NCBI GenBank assembly: GCA_016865895.1
Contig: VGNY01000010.1
Coordinates: 1-37,776 of the forward strand
Direction of reading: 5' to 3'
DNA length: 37,776 nucleotides
Origin: Chloroflexota bacterium
Lineage (GTDB): Bacteria > Chloroflexota > Dehalococcoidia > GIF9 > UBA5629
Below the pieces are notes generated by a model. The model saw only the letters and a program-made list of their open reading frames with translations. It did no database searches and was not told where the DNA came from. A program made the translations under genes and the position numbers. Positions 31,771 to 37,776 of the stretch are shown one piece after another (position 1 is the stretch's first letter; the number at the start of each line of letters is the position of its first letter).

Positions 31771-31792
31771 GTGCGACCCTTTAGGGTCGCAC
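31771..31792. repeat. perfect GTGCGACCCT hairpin (mosaic repeat, copy 5)
   Basis: GTGCGACCCT (31771-31780), TT, AGGGTCGCAC (31783-31792) form a perfect 10-bp inverted repeat 14 bp after the cation-efflux gene. It may also serve as terminator. It is the same module as at 1399. Confidence 0.8.
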
Positions 31793-31816
31793 TGCGGTGA
31801 TGGTTTTGGGTGAGGC

Positions 31817-31970
31817 TAATGGTCATTGACTAATTATCATACCACATAACAGCATAAGGGATAGCCTAGAGCATCTGTTCTAGGCACGATTGGAGCAGAT
31901 ACTCCAATCTACCCGAGGCAAAATGTTTTTGCCTTTGCCGAATGTCAGTATATTTTATCAATGACCATAA
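31817..31970. repeat. 154-bp element with terminal inverted repeats and three internal hairpins
   Basis: The ends TAATGGTCATTGA (31817-31829) and TCAATGACCATAA (31958-31970) are inverted copies (12 of 13). Inside are three consecutive perfect hairpins: GCCTAGA/TCTAGGC (31864-31885), GATTGGAG/CTCCAATC (31888-31909) and AGGCAAAA/TTTTGCCT (31916-31934). No open frame of note is present. It resembles a miniature inverted-repeat element or a structured RNA. Confidence 0.65.
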
Positions 31971-31984
31971 GGTCTGCCCCTCAT

Positions 31985-32165
31985 AATTGTCATTCTTGAG
32001 CGCAGCGAGGAATCTCCAGTACATGTTGCCGCGAGGCTTTGGCTCCCCACCGAGATTGTCACGTCCCCCGATAAATCGGGGGACTCGCAATGACAGTTAG
32101 CATGTAGCCGCGAGGCTTCAGCCTCGCCCAGCTTTCGGCGACCTTAAAAGGTCGCATTACATTTT
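31985..32165. repeat. palindromic repeat cluster, copy 6
   Basis: It holds GTCATTCTTGAGCGCAGCGA (near 31989), TCCCCCGATAAATCGGGGGA (32064-32083), GCGAGGCTTCAGCCTCGC (32110-32127) and GCGACCTTAAAAGGTCGC (32138-32155). It combines modules seen separately elsewhere in the window. Confidence 0.8.
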
Positions 32166-32234
32166 ATCATGCAGTTATTTTATAATGCGTGCTAGTTTGT
32201 GGTTGTCGATAATGAATAGTCCAGGAGGCAAATC

Positions 32235-32570
32235 ATGGACGTCAAGTTACTGTCATTATATTTCGTGCTAGGTGGAACTATTGTGGCTCTGGTGACTTAC
32301 TTTGGTAGCCAGGGAAAAGGGCTGCTTGCCGCTTTCGTGGCATTTTTCCCTAGCGTCACCATTGTGACTCTGGTCAGTATATACCTGACCGCTGGTGTCA
32401 GTGCTACGGTCTCATATTTTAGAGGTATGCTGTTTTTGATACCGGCCTGGCTGCTATACGCCATCGCTATGATATTTATCTTACCTCGATGGGGGCTCGT
32501 GCCCTCTGTTCTCATTGGGATATTTCTTTACGTGGCTACTGCTTTGATAACCATGCGGTTTGTCCACTAG
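32235..32570 (+). CDS. small four-span membrane protein (GlpM/DUF3147-like)
   Basis: A 111-residue protein with four hydrophobic segments at about 3-22, 29-50, 62-82 and 87-107. The FFPSVTIVTLVSIY and FLIPAWLLYAIAM stretches resemble the GlpM/DUF3147 membrane family (FPxxxLI..., IPxxxY), but the assignment is tentative. There is no catalytic motif. AGGAGG lies 8 bases before the ATG. The DUF169 gene follows after 41 bp on the same strand. Confidence 0.75.
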   Translation: MDVKLLSLYFVLGGTIVALVTYFGSQGKGLLAAFVAFFPSVTIVTLVSIYLTAGVSATVSYFRGMLFLIPAWLLYAIAMIFILPRWGLVPSVLIGIFLYVATALITMRFVH

Positions 32571-32611
32571 TGGTTATTGACTGATGCAAAATCAGGTAAG
32601 GAGATTGATAT

Positions 32612-33382
32612 ATGGATATGAAGCTCAAAGAAAAATTTGGTCTGCTTTGGGAGAAATATTTCAAAGATGCTGAACCTCCGATTATGTTCTATTACACTGA
32701 TGACGAAGGTCATGCCGGATTGGTTAAACCTAGCTTGGCGCATAGATGTGTAATTCGGGATTTGGCAAAGGTGAGGAAGGGAAATTCTTTCTGTTACAAC
32801 ACGGATTCAATCGGCTGTCTTGGTGGGAAGAGATATCTTGGTTTTGCCGAAAAAGCTACGTCTGAGTTTGAAGATTTCTTCGCCTCTTTCCTTTCCTGTG
32901 GTATACCCGGCCAAATTCATGGAGAGCGCTACAAAAAATCTCCGGAGCTTGTCAAGAAGGGGCTGAAATATTGGTCTACATTTAAAGCCCCCGCCCGTTT
33001 TATAGTGTTTAAAAGATGGGAGATGCTTGAAGAGTCAGATAACCCAGAAGTTGTTGTCTTCTTTGCTCAGGCTGATGTTCTGGCAGGCCTTTTTACTCTG
33101 GCGAATTTCGATGAAGCTGAGCCAAATGGAGTATTTGCTCCGTTCTGCGCCGGTTGTGCCTCTATAGTTCAGTATCCCTATCTTGAGGGCAAGTCTCAGC
33201 GTCCCAGAGGTGTTATCGGTATGTTCGATATATCAGCCCGCCCATTTGTCCCCAGGGATGTACTCACATTTTCAGTGCCCATGAATAAATTTATCAGGAT
33301 GGTGGATAATATGGAGGAGAGCTTCCTTATCACTGATTCGTGGAAGAAAGTGCAGAAGAGGATGAGGTTTGTTGGGCACTGA
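32612..33382 (+). CDS. DUF169 family protein
   Basis: A 256-residue soluble protein of the DUF169 family, common in anaerobes and of unknown function. The motifs I take as family features are PIMFYYTD near residue 23, HRCVIRDLAKVRKGNSFCYN, GCLGGKRYLGF, and later FAPFCAGCASIVQYPYLEG and FDISARPFV. Conserved Cys (in FCYN, GCLGG, FCAGCAS) suggest a cofactor or metal, unproven. AAGGAG lies 8 bases before ATG 32612. The acyl-CoA dehydrogenase follows after 151 bp. Confidence 0.85.
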   Translation: MDMKLKEKFGLLWEKYFKDAEPPIMFYYTDDEGHAGLVKPSLAHRCVIRDLAKVRKGNSFCYNTDSIGCLGGKRYLGFAEKATSEFEDFFASFLSCGIPGQIHGERYKKSPELVKKGLKYWSTFKAPARFIVFKRWEMLEESDNPEVVVFFAQADVLAGLFTLANFDEAEPNGVFAPFCAGCASIVQYPYLEGKSQRPRGVIGMFDISARPFVPRDVLTFSVPMNKFIRMVDNMEESFLITDSWKKVQKRMRFVGH

Positions 33383-33533
33383 GCAAGAGCCCATTGCTGG
33401 CCAAGCATAAAAATTTGATATTTAGTACTACTTTAGGTAGACCTGGGTGGAAAGAACACATTGCTAGTATGAAACACGGTTGTGGTTGCACCGGCTTTAG
33501 GCAACCCCTTTCCTTTGGGAAGAAAGGAGAATC

Positions 33534-34704
33534 ATGAGACCTGAGGAATTAAGGAATTTTGAACTGACTGACCGTCAGAAGGGAGTGCGGGCGATGGCGA
33601 AAGATTTTGCCCAGCAGGAGATTCTCCCTAACGTGCAGCAATGGGAGAAAGACGGACGTTATCCCAAGGATATTGTCAAGAAAATGGGAGAGCTAGGTAT
33701 GCTCGGCGTCTTTGTTCCTGAGAGATATGGTGGGGCCGGCCTTGATTATCTGAGCTATGGCATAATCTGTGAAGAGGTCGCTTATGCCGACTGGGTATGC
33801 GCATCAATTATTTCGGTTCAAAACTCCCTGGTAGAGAGCGGGATTCTCAATTTTGGAACCGAGAAGCAAAAGCAACGGTACCTGGTGCCTCTGGCGAAGG
33901 GCGAGATGCAAGCCTCGTCTGCATTGACTGAGCCAAGTGGAGGAACTGACCTTGTTGCCCTCGAGACAACGGCGAGACGAAATGGTGACTCCTACATATT
34001 GAACGGGCAAAAAACGTTTTGTTCCCATGCCAGTCATAGTAATGTGTATTTTACGCTGGCTACTGTTGATAAATCGCTGGGGAGAAAAGGTATCTGTGCT
34101 TTTCTGGTTGACAATCCATCGCCGGGCATGGTGGTGAACCCTTTGAACATGAGCACTATGAAGAGGAGCAATATTGCCCAAATCTTTTTTGACGATGTTC
34201 GTGTTTCTAAAGAAAACTTGCTGGGTGAGGAAGGGCTGGGGATGACTATCGTAGGTGCGACTCTTTCTACAGGGAGATATTCTGTAGCTGCCAGATGTGT
34301 GGGACAGGCTCAGGCTTGCCTTGATGCTGTTCTCAGCTATGCCCCCCCAGAGAGTGATATTCGGGCAAAAAGAAAGCGAATTCCAGATGGTAAAGCAGAT
34401 GGTTGCTGATATGGTTGTGTCTGTGGAAACAGCCCGCTTACTTGTTTACAGGCTGGGACACCTGTTGGATGCCGCTGTCGGACGTGTAACCTCTATTGCC
34501 TCTATGACAAAACTCTATGCCAGTGAAGTTGCGACTAAGGCGGCGTTGGATGCAATTCAGCTTCATGGTGGTTACGGTTTCACCGAGGAATTTCCCGTAG
34601 GGCGCTATCTGCTGGAAGCAAAGGTACTGGAAGTCGGGGAAGGGAATAACCAATTGCACCGCGAAATCATTGCCGACTGGGCATTTGGTGTCCGAGATTA
34701 TTAG
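33534..34704 (+). pseudogene. acyl-CoA dehydrogenase, frameshifted
   Basis: Flavin enzyme that introduces a double bond into acyl-CoA. It reads in frame from ATG 33534 to about residue 270, then breaks at a run of seven C (34342-34348). The downstream part continues in another frame: QRVIFGQKESEFQMVKQMVA, YGFTEEFPVGRYLLEAKVLE, GEGNNQLHR with the catalytic Glu. With six C the reading SYA-P-QRVIFGQ is restored, giving 389 residues, the normal length. The frame stops at 34409 as written. A sequencing or assembly error in the homopolymer is likely; a real frameshift is possible. AAAGGAG precedes the ATG. Confidence 0.85.
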
Positions 34705-34767
34705 AGGGCCCGTGGCCTTCATAAATGTTTGTGAACATCAGATGTAAATATCGTGTCCTCTTGCCTG

Positions 34768-34941
34768 CTAGACGGAACTTCTCTGGCGGTATTGGAGAGC
34801 TTCGGCGAGGTGGTTGGCTTTGATGCTGTCGGCTCTGTCGAGGTCGGCGATTGTCCGAGCTAACTCGAGGACGTGGTGGAGGGCACGGGCGGTAAGGTGG
34901 AGCTGTTTCATTGCCGCAGAAGCGGCGTGGGATACAAATGA
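34768..34941 (-). pseudogene. C-terminal remnant of ComM/YifB-type Mg-chelatase-like ATPase
   Basis: On the minus strand a short open stretch encodes about 51 recognisable residues ending at a stop. It contains AAMKQLHLTARALHHVLELA and RTIADLD, then HLAEALQYRQR, the typical C-terminus of the ComM/YifB family. An in-frame stop lies upstream, and the rest of the roughly 500-residue protein is absent. It is a decayed gene fragment, perhaps left by a rearrangement. The remainder of the 34705-35052 gap holds nothing recognised. Confidence 0.75.
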
Positions 34942-35052
34942 TTAGTGCTTCCAAATGCAACAATTTGACGGATTCACAGTGTAACCAACTTCGATGCCGG
35001 TTTAAGTTTATTTGGGTGCTGGCTCTATATGTGGGCTCTAACTTTTTCGATG

Positions 35053-35364
35053 TCAGCTCTGCTTGACCACCACGTCCAGAATTTTTGCCGACGAAGCCAG
35101 GGTTTTCCAGTTGTGGGCTGTGCCTGCCGGGATGAAATAGGTCTCCATCGGTTTGAGTAACTTCTTTTCTTCACCGATGGACATCTCTATTTCTCCGTCT
35201 ACAACTATCCCACACTGGTCAAAGGGGTGGTTGTGGGCAGAACCTTCTTTGTTGGCTGTGATTTCCATAAATGCCATAGTCAGGTTTGCCCCGGATTTCA
35301 CCTTGCTCCAGATGCCGGGGCGGAATTCATCCAGTTTTAGTGTCTTTAAGTCCCAAAATCCCAT
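35053..35364 (-). CDS. single-domain cupin
   Basis: A 103-residue cupin. Motif 1 is GSAHNHPFDQCGIVVDGEIE (about 41-60) with the His pair and Gln/Glu of metal-binding cupins. Motif 2 is METYFIPAGTAHNW (about 73-86). It is probably a small metal-binding enzyme or sensor; the ligand is unknown. GGAGGAG lies 7 bases before the ATG. It is on the minus strand, isolated from the plus-strand genes before it. Confidence 0.88.
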   Translation of the reverse strand: MGFWDLKTLKLDEFRPGIWSKVKSGANLTMAFMEITANKEGSAHNHPFDQCGIVVDGEIEMSIGEEKKLLKPMETYFIPAGTAHNWKTLASSAKILDVVVKQS

Positions 35365-35499
35365 CTTTCTCCTCCGTTAGCATGCTTGCAATATCCTCAT
35401 AAAGGTACAGTTTGTTCAATGATAATGCCTTGATGAAAGTATAACATGTGGTTGTCGATAAAGGTAAGTTGACAGTGGCAGAATGAAGTGGCTGTGAGA

Positions 35500-35770
35500 T
35501 TCTTCGTCCCTATAATGGTTATTGACCATTTAACTTAACAACATATATTGAGTGCACAAGCGAAACCATGAGACCCTTCGCTTTCGCTCAGGGTGACAGG
35601 TGATGCGCTCAGGGTGACAGCGTGTTACTAAATAACACTGTTACCGAATAGTAGGTGATGCGTTCAGGGTGACATTGCTAAAATTGTCATTCTGAGCGGA
35701 GCGAAGAATGACACCCCCTTCTATCGTGGGATTGTCACGTCCCGATTTATCCTGAGATTCGCAAGACGCA
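35500..35770. repeat. GTCATTCTGAGCG-type repeat cluster
   Basis: CCCTTCGCTTTCGCTCAGGG (35574-35593) is followed by three CAGGGTGACA units (near 35588, 35608 and 35664). TTGTCATTCTGAGCGGAGCG (near 35684) and GTCACGTCCCGATTTATCC (near 35736) come next. Near 35514, AATGGTTATTGACCATT resembles the terminal repeats of the 154-bp element at 31817. The rest of the 450-bp gap shows nothing. Confidence 0.65.
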
Positions 35771-35814
35771 TGGCATGAAGCGGTTGTTTAATCACAGCCA
35801 GCTTCTCATCGGTC

Positions 35815-36348
35815 TTATTTTATCTGCATAGGTATACCGGCTACCATGAGGTAGATGTCGTTGGCTTGGTGGGCGATGAGCTGGTTGGCTTTGCCTAGTA
35901 GGTCGCGGTATATGCGGCCGACTTTGTTTTCGGGTACAAGGCCCATGCCGACTTCGTTGGAGACGATGATGAAAATGCAACTTAGCTTGGCTATGCAGGC
36001 GATTAGCCGGTCTATTTCAGCGGCCATCCGTTTTTCAGCCTCGGGATAGTCAGGCTCATCCTTGAGCAGGTTGGAGGCGAGCAAGGTAAGGCAGTCTATT
36101 ATTACCACTTCGGCATTGCCGACATGCTTTTGTATTTGTTTGCCGATATCAGTAGGTATCTCCAGGGTTCTCCAGCTTTTAGGACGAGTTTTTCTGTGCT
36201 CTTCGATGCGCGCCTGCATCTCTTTATCTAACGCCTCACCTGTAGCCACAAAGAGGACTTTGTTGCTGAGTTTGGTAGCTAGTTCCTGGGCAGAATGGCT
36301 CTTACCGCTTCGGGCACCACCGAGGATGAGGATGGACTTTTTAGCCAA
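35815..36348 (-). CDS. cobU: bifunctional adenosylcobinamide kinase / adenosylcobinamide-phosphate guanylyltransferase
   Basis: A 177-residue enzyme of the late B12 nucleotide-loop assembly. The P-loop is GGARSGKS (10-17). The second motif ARIEEHRKTRPKSWRTLE carries His51 near the guanylylated His of CobU. The third motif is VVIIDCLTLLASN. It converts adenosylcobinamide to AdoCbi-GDP. It overlaps the upstream DUF71 gene by 8 bp, so the three genes form an operon. Corrinoid salvage fits an organism that uses B12 proteins such as the methyl-transfer enzymes of the Wood-Ljungdahl pathway. Confidence 0.95.
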   Translation of the reverse strand: MAKKSILILGGARSGKSHSAQELATKLSNKVLFVATGEALDKEMQARIEEHRKTRPKSWRTLEIPTDIGKQIQKHVGNAEVVIIDCLTLLASNLLKDEPDYPEAEKRMAAEIDRLIACIAKLSCIFIIVSNEVGMGLVPENKVGRIYRDLLGKANQLIAHQANDIYLMVAGIPMQIK

Positions 36349-37012
36349 GGCTGTACTCCTGTATATCTAAAGTCCAGTGGCCATCTCTGGCTATGGGGAT
36401 TGACTTACCTATTATTATTGGTTTCTTGAACAGAGGTCCATCGTAAACAAAAGTGTGAAATTCGCCAGTTTCACCGCAGACATCTATTTTTGACTTTGTC
36501 GTAAGTGCCTTAAGCTCATCGACTAATTTGCTATCAACTTGCCTGCCTAGCCATTCTTTGCCAAAGATTTCGGCTTTGACGCTGACTACTATGGCTTTGA
36601 AGCCAGTCTCAATGAAGTCAGTTAAAAGCCCGGCGCTGTCCATTCCCCACAGGGGCAATAACGCCTTAACCCCCGATTCACCGCAGACTCTATCTATCCA
36701 GTCCTTGTGTTCCTGGAGGTAGATATCTCCGGTAATCAAGCCAGTAATGCCTTTAAGTTTAAGCTCCTTCAAGGCGGTTTTGAATCCATCCTCGTAGGTT
36801 ACCCAGGTGACTTTTTGCTGGAATATGGGTATCCCCATGGCCTGTGCCTGTAAGGCAATCATTTTACTGTTTAAGCCGTGAGACATAGCCCTTGTTGAAT
36901 CTTCATTGATGAAGTTGAGCAAGTAGCTGACCTTTAAGCCTTGGGAAATCGCTCTCCAGAGGGCGAAGCAACTATCCTTGCCACCGCTCCATGAAGCCGC
37001 ATATTTATCCAC
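36341..37012 (-). CDS. DUF71/Dph6-like ATP pyrophosphatase
   Basis: A 223-residue PP-loop protein. The PP-loop motif SGGKDS lies at 9-14. Later GLITGDIYLQEHKDWIDRVC and GEFHTFVYDGPLF are the features I expect of the DUF71/COG2102 (diphthine-ammonia ligase) family. Bacteria lack diphthamide, so the archaeal and eukaryotic function does not apply. Published comparative genomics predicted a role in B12 salvage for bacterial members. Here the gene overlaps cobU and cobS by 8 bp on each side, which supports this. Confidence 0.9.
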   Translation of the reverse strand: MDKYAASWSGGKDSCFALWRAISQGLKVSYLLNFINEDSTRAMSHGLNSKMIALQAQAMGIPIFQQKVTWVTYEDGFKTALKELKLKGITGLITGDIYLQEHKDWIDRVCGESGVKALLPLWGMDSAGLLTDFIETGFKAIVVSVKAEIFGKEWLGRQVDSKLVDELKALTTKSKIDVCGETGEFHTFVYDGPLFKKPIIIGKSIPIARDGHWTLDIQEYSLG

Positions 37013-37742
37013 TGTAGTATCTCCAGATTATGATTATTAGAATAAGCACTAACACCTCAGCTATCTCGTTGATGGCGCCGTAATTGTCCCCAGTAAGTCC
37101 GCCCAGTCGAGAGCGAAAATGGCTGGAAATGCCGAAGACGATGAGCCACAGGGCTGCCATCAGTGCCAGCCCCCACCACTTCAGCAAGGCTATGGTTATA
37201 ATTAGAGCTGTAACTGTGGCAATGGTCAGTCTCTGCCAGATGGCTCCCTGTTTGAAGGCAAGTCCCATACCGGAAATTTTGGCATAAGGGAAAGTGAAAA
37301 TACAAGTGACCATTGTCCAACGGCTCAGAGTGGGCATGAGCAACAGCGCCTGTAATGCTGGTGCTGATGATAAGGAGACGTATTTGAGCAGTAGCAGGAG
37401 AATGGCACCGGCAATACCGAAGGTACCGACTTTGCTGTCTGACATTATAGTCAGTCTTTCCGCTTTGGATTTGCCGGCGATAACACCGTCACATGTGTCT
37501 ATGAAGCCGTCGAGGTGATGTGCGCCAGTCAGGATGACTAGGGCTATAATGAGCAGCGCGTATACCACCGAAGCCGGTAGGATTAAGTTTAATGCGTAGT
37601 TAAGGCCAAGTAAGATAGCTCCTAGGATTAAGCCTACCAATGGGAAATAAGTCAGGGATTGACCGGAGGCTTTGGCTGTGACCTCTTGCCGAAGGGGGGT
37701 GGGGAATATGGTTAGGAATTGTAGGGCTGCCCAGAAACCCAT
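37005..37742 (-). CDS. cobS: adenosylcobinamide-GDP ribazoletransferase (cobalamin synthase)
   Basis: A 245-residue integral membrane enzyme that joins AdoCbi-GDP with alpha-ribazole in the last step of cobalamin assembly. The signature HHLDGFIDTCDG (near residue 75) carries the metal-binding Asp residues. MSDSKVGTFG and GGLTGDNYGA follow, and there are about six membrane spans. ATG 37742 is taken as start; TTG 37754 would add four residues and is closer to AAAGG. It overlaps the DUF71 gene by 8 bp. The upstream region, where a B12 riboswitch might lie, is outside the window. Confidence 0.94.
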   Translation of the reverse strand: MGFWAALQFLTIFPTPLRQEVTAKASGQSLTYFPLVGLILGAILLGLNYALNLILPASVVYALLIIALVILTGAHHLDGFIDTCDGVIAGKSKAERLTIMSDSKVGTFGIAGAILLLLLKYVSLSSAPALQALLLMPTLSRWTMVTCIFTFPYAKISGMGLAFKQGAIWQRLTIATVTALIITIALLKWWGLALMAALWLIVFGISSHFRSRLGGLTGDNYGAINEIAEVLVLILIIIIWRYYSG

Positions 37743-37776
37743 GGTGACAAACAAACACCTTTCTTATTTACTTGGC

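Noticed and set aside
34667-34963. 98-residue minus-strand open frame over the ComM remnant
   Set aside because: It is in a different frame from the recognisable ComM/YifB C-terminus and has a Pro/Arg-rich shadow composition.

Overview
The window looks like a chromosomal piece of an uncultured, strictly anaerobic Dehalococcoidia-type bacterium (phylum Chloroflexota). This is inferred, since no 16S gene is present. The pointers are: an EF-Tu with a CxC/CxxC insertion in its G domain; cytoplasmic oxidoreductases rich in Fe-S and flavin sites; a MetV/MetF pair of the Wood-Ljungdahl type; a DmsAB-like pair; corrinoid salvage genes (cobS, cobU); and many short palindromic intergenic repeats.

Layout. 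1-589: two minus-strand tRNAs (one cut by the window edge) and a small coiled-coil protein. 1158-6205: tRNA-Thr, tRNA-Tyr, tRNA-Thr, tuf, rpmG, secE, nusG, rplK, rplA, an L10-type leader, rplJ and rplL, the classical tRNA-tuf-ribosomal cluster. It ends in a terminator with no rpoB after it. 6334-9545: a cation/proton antiporter, a TIGR04076-type protein and an amidase. 9722-12347: a GAF histidine kinase, two single-domain response regulators and a cyclic-nucleotide-binding protein. 12727-20525: the metabolic core. It holds a NuoG/FdhA-like molybdopterin-fold protein that has lost the Cys/Sec ligand, NuoE, a NuoF-GltD fusion, MetV and MetF. 20580-27162: a zinc-ribbon membrane protein, a histone-deacetylase-family hydrolase, an HdrB-like CCG protein, a cupin, DmsA-like and DmsB-like subunits and a C_GCAxxG_C_C protein. 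27170-31756: a possible small RNA or attenuator, a HEAT/CARDB protein, an exported Cys/Gly-rich peptide with an operator-like array upstream, an OmpR-type two-component system and a short cation-efflux-like protein. 32235-35364: a GlpM-like membrane protein, a DUF169 protein, a frameshifted acyl-CoA dehydrogenase, a ComM/YifB remnant and a cupin. 35815-37742: cobU, a DUF71 ATP pyrophosphatase and cobS on the minus strand.

The most interesting proposal is that genes 12727-20525 encode one soluble complex: NADH dehydrogenase module, GltD-like second flavin/NAD(P) site, and MetVF. The sequence suggests that the FdhA-like subunit is not a formate dehydrogenase, because Tyr351-Ser352 replace the usual Cys/Sec-His. 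A pyridine-nucleotide-linked, possibly electron-bifurcating methylene-tetrahydrofolate reductase is a reasonable inference. A second system is the exported Cys-rich peptide. Its promoter carries four direct repeats at exact 11-bp spacing, next to an OmpR-type regulator and a kinase whose external loop has five cysteines.

Intergenic DNA is packed with mosaic palindromes (GCGACCC-type, GCGAGGCT-type, TCCCCCGAT-type, and the GTCATTCTGAGCG-type repeat). One compact 154-bp element has inverted ends enclosing three consecutive hairpins.
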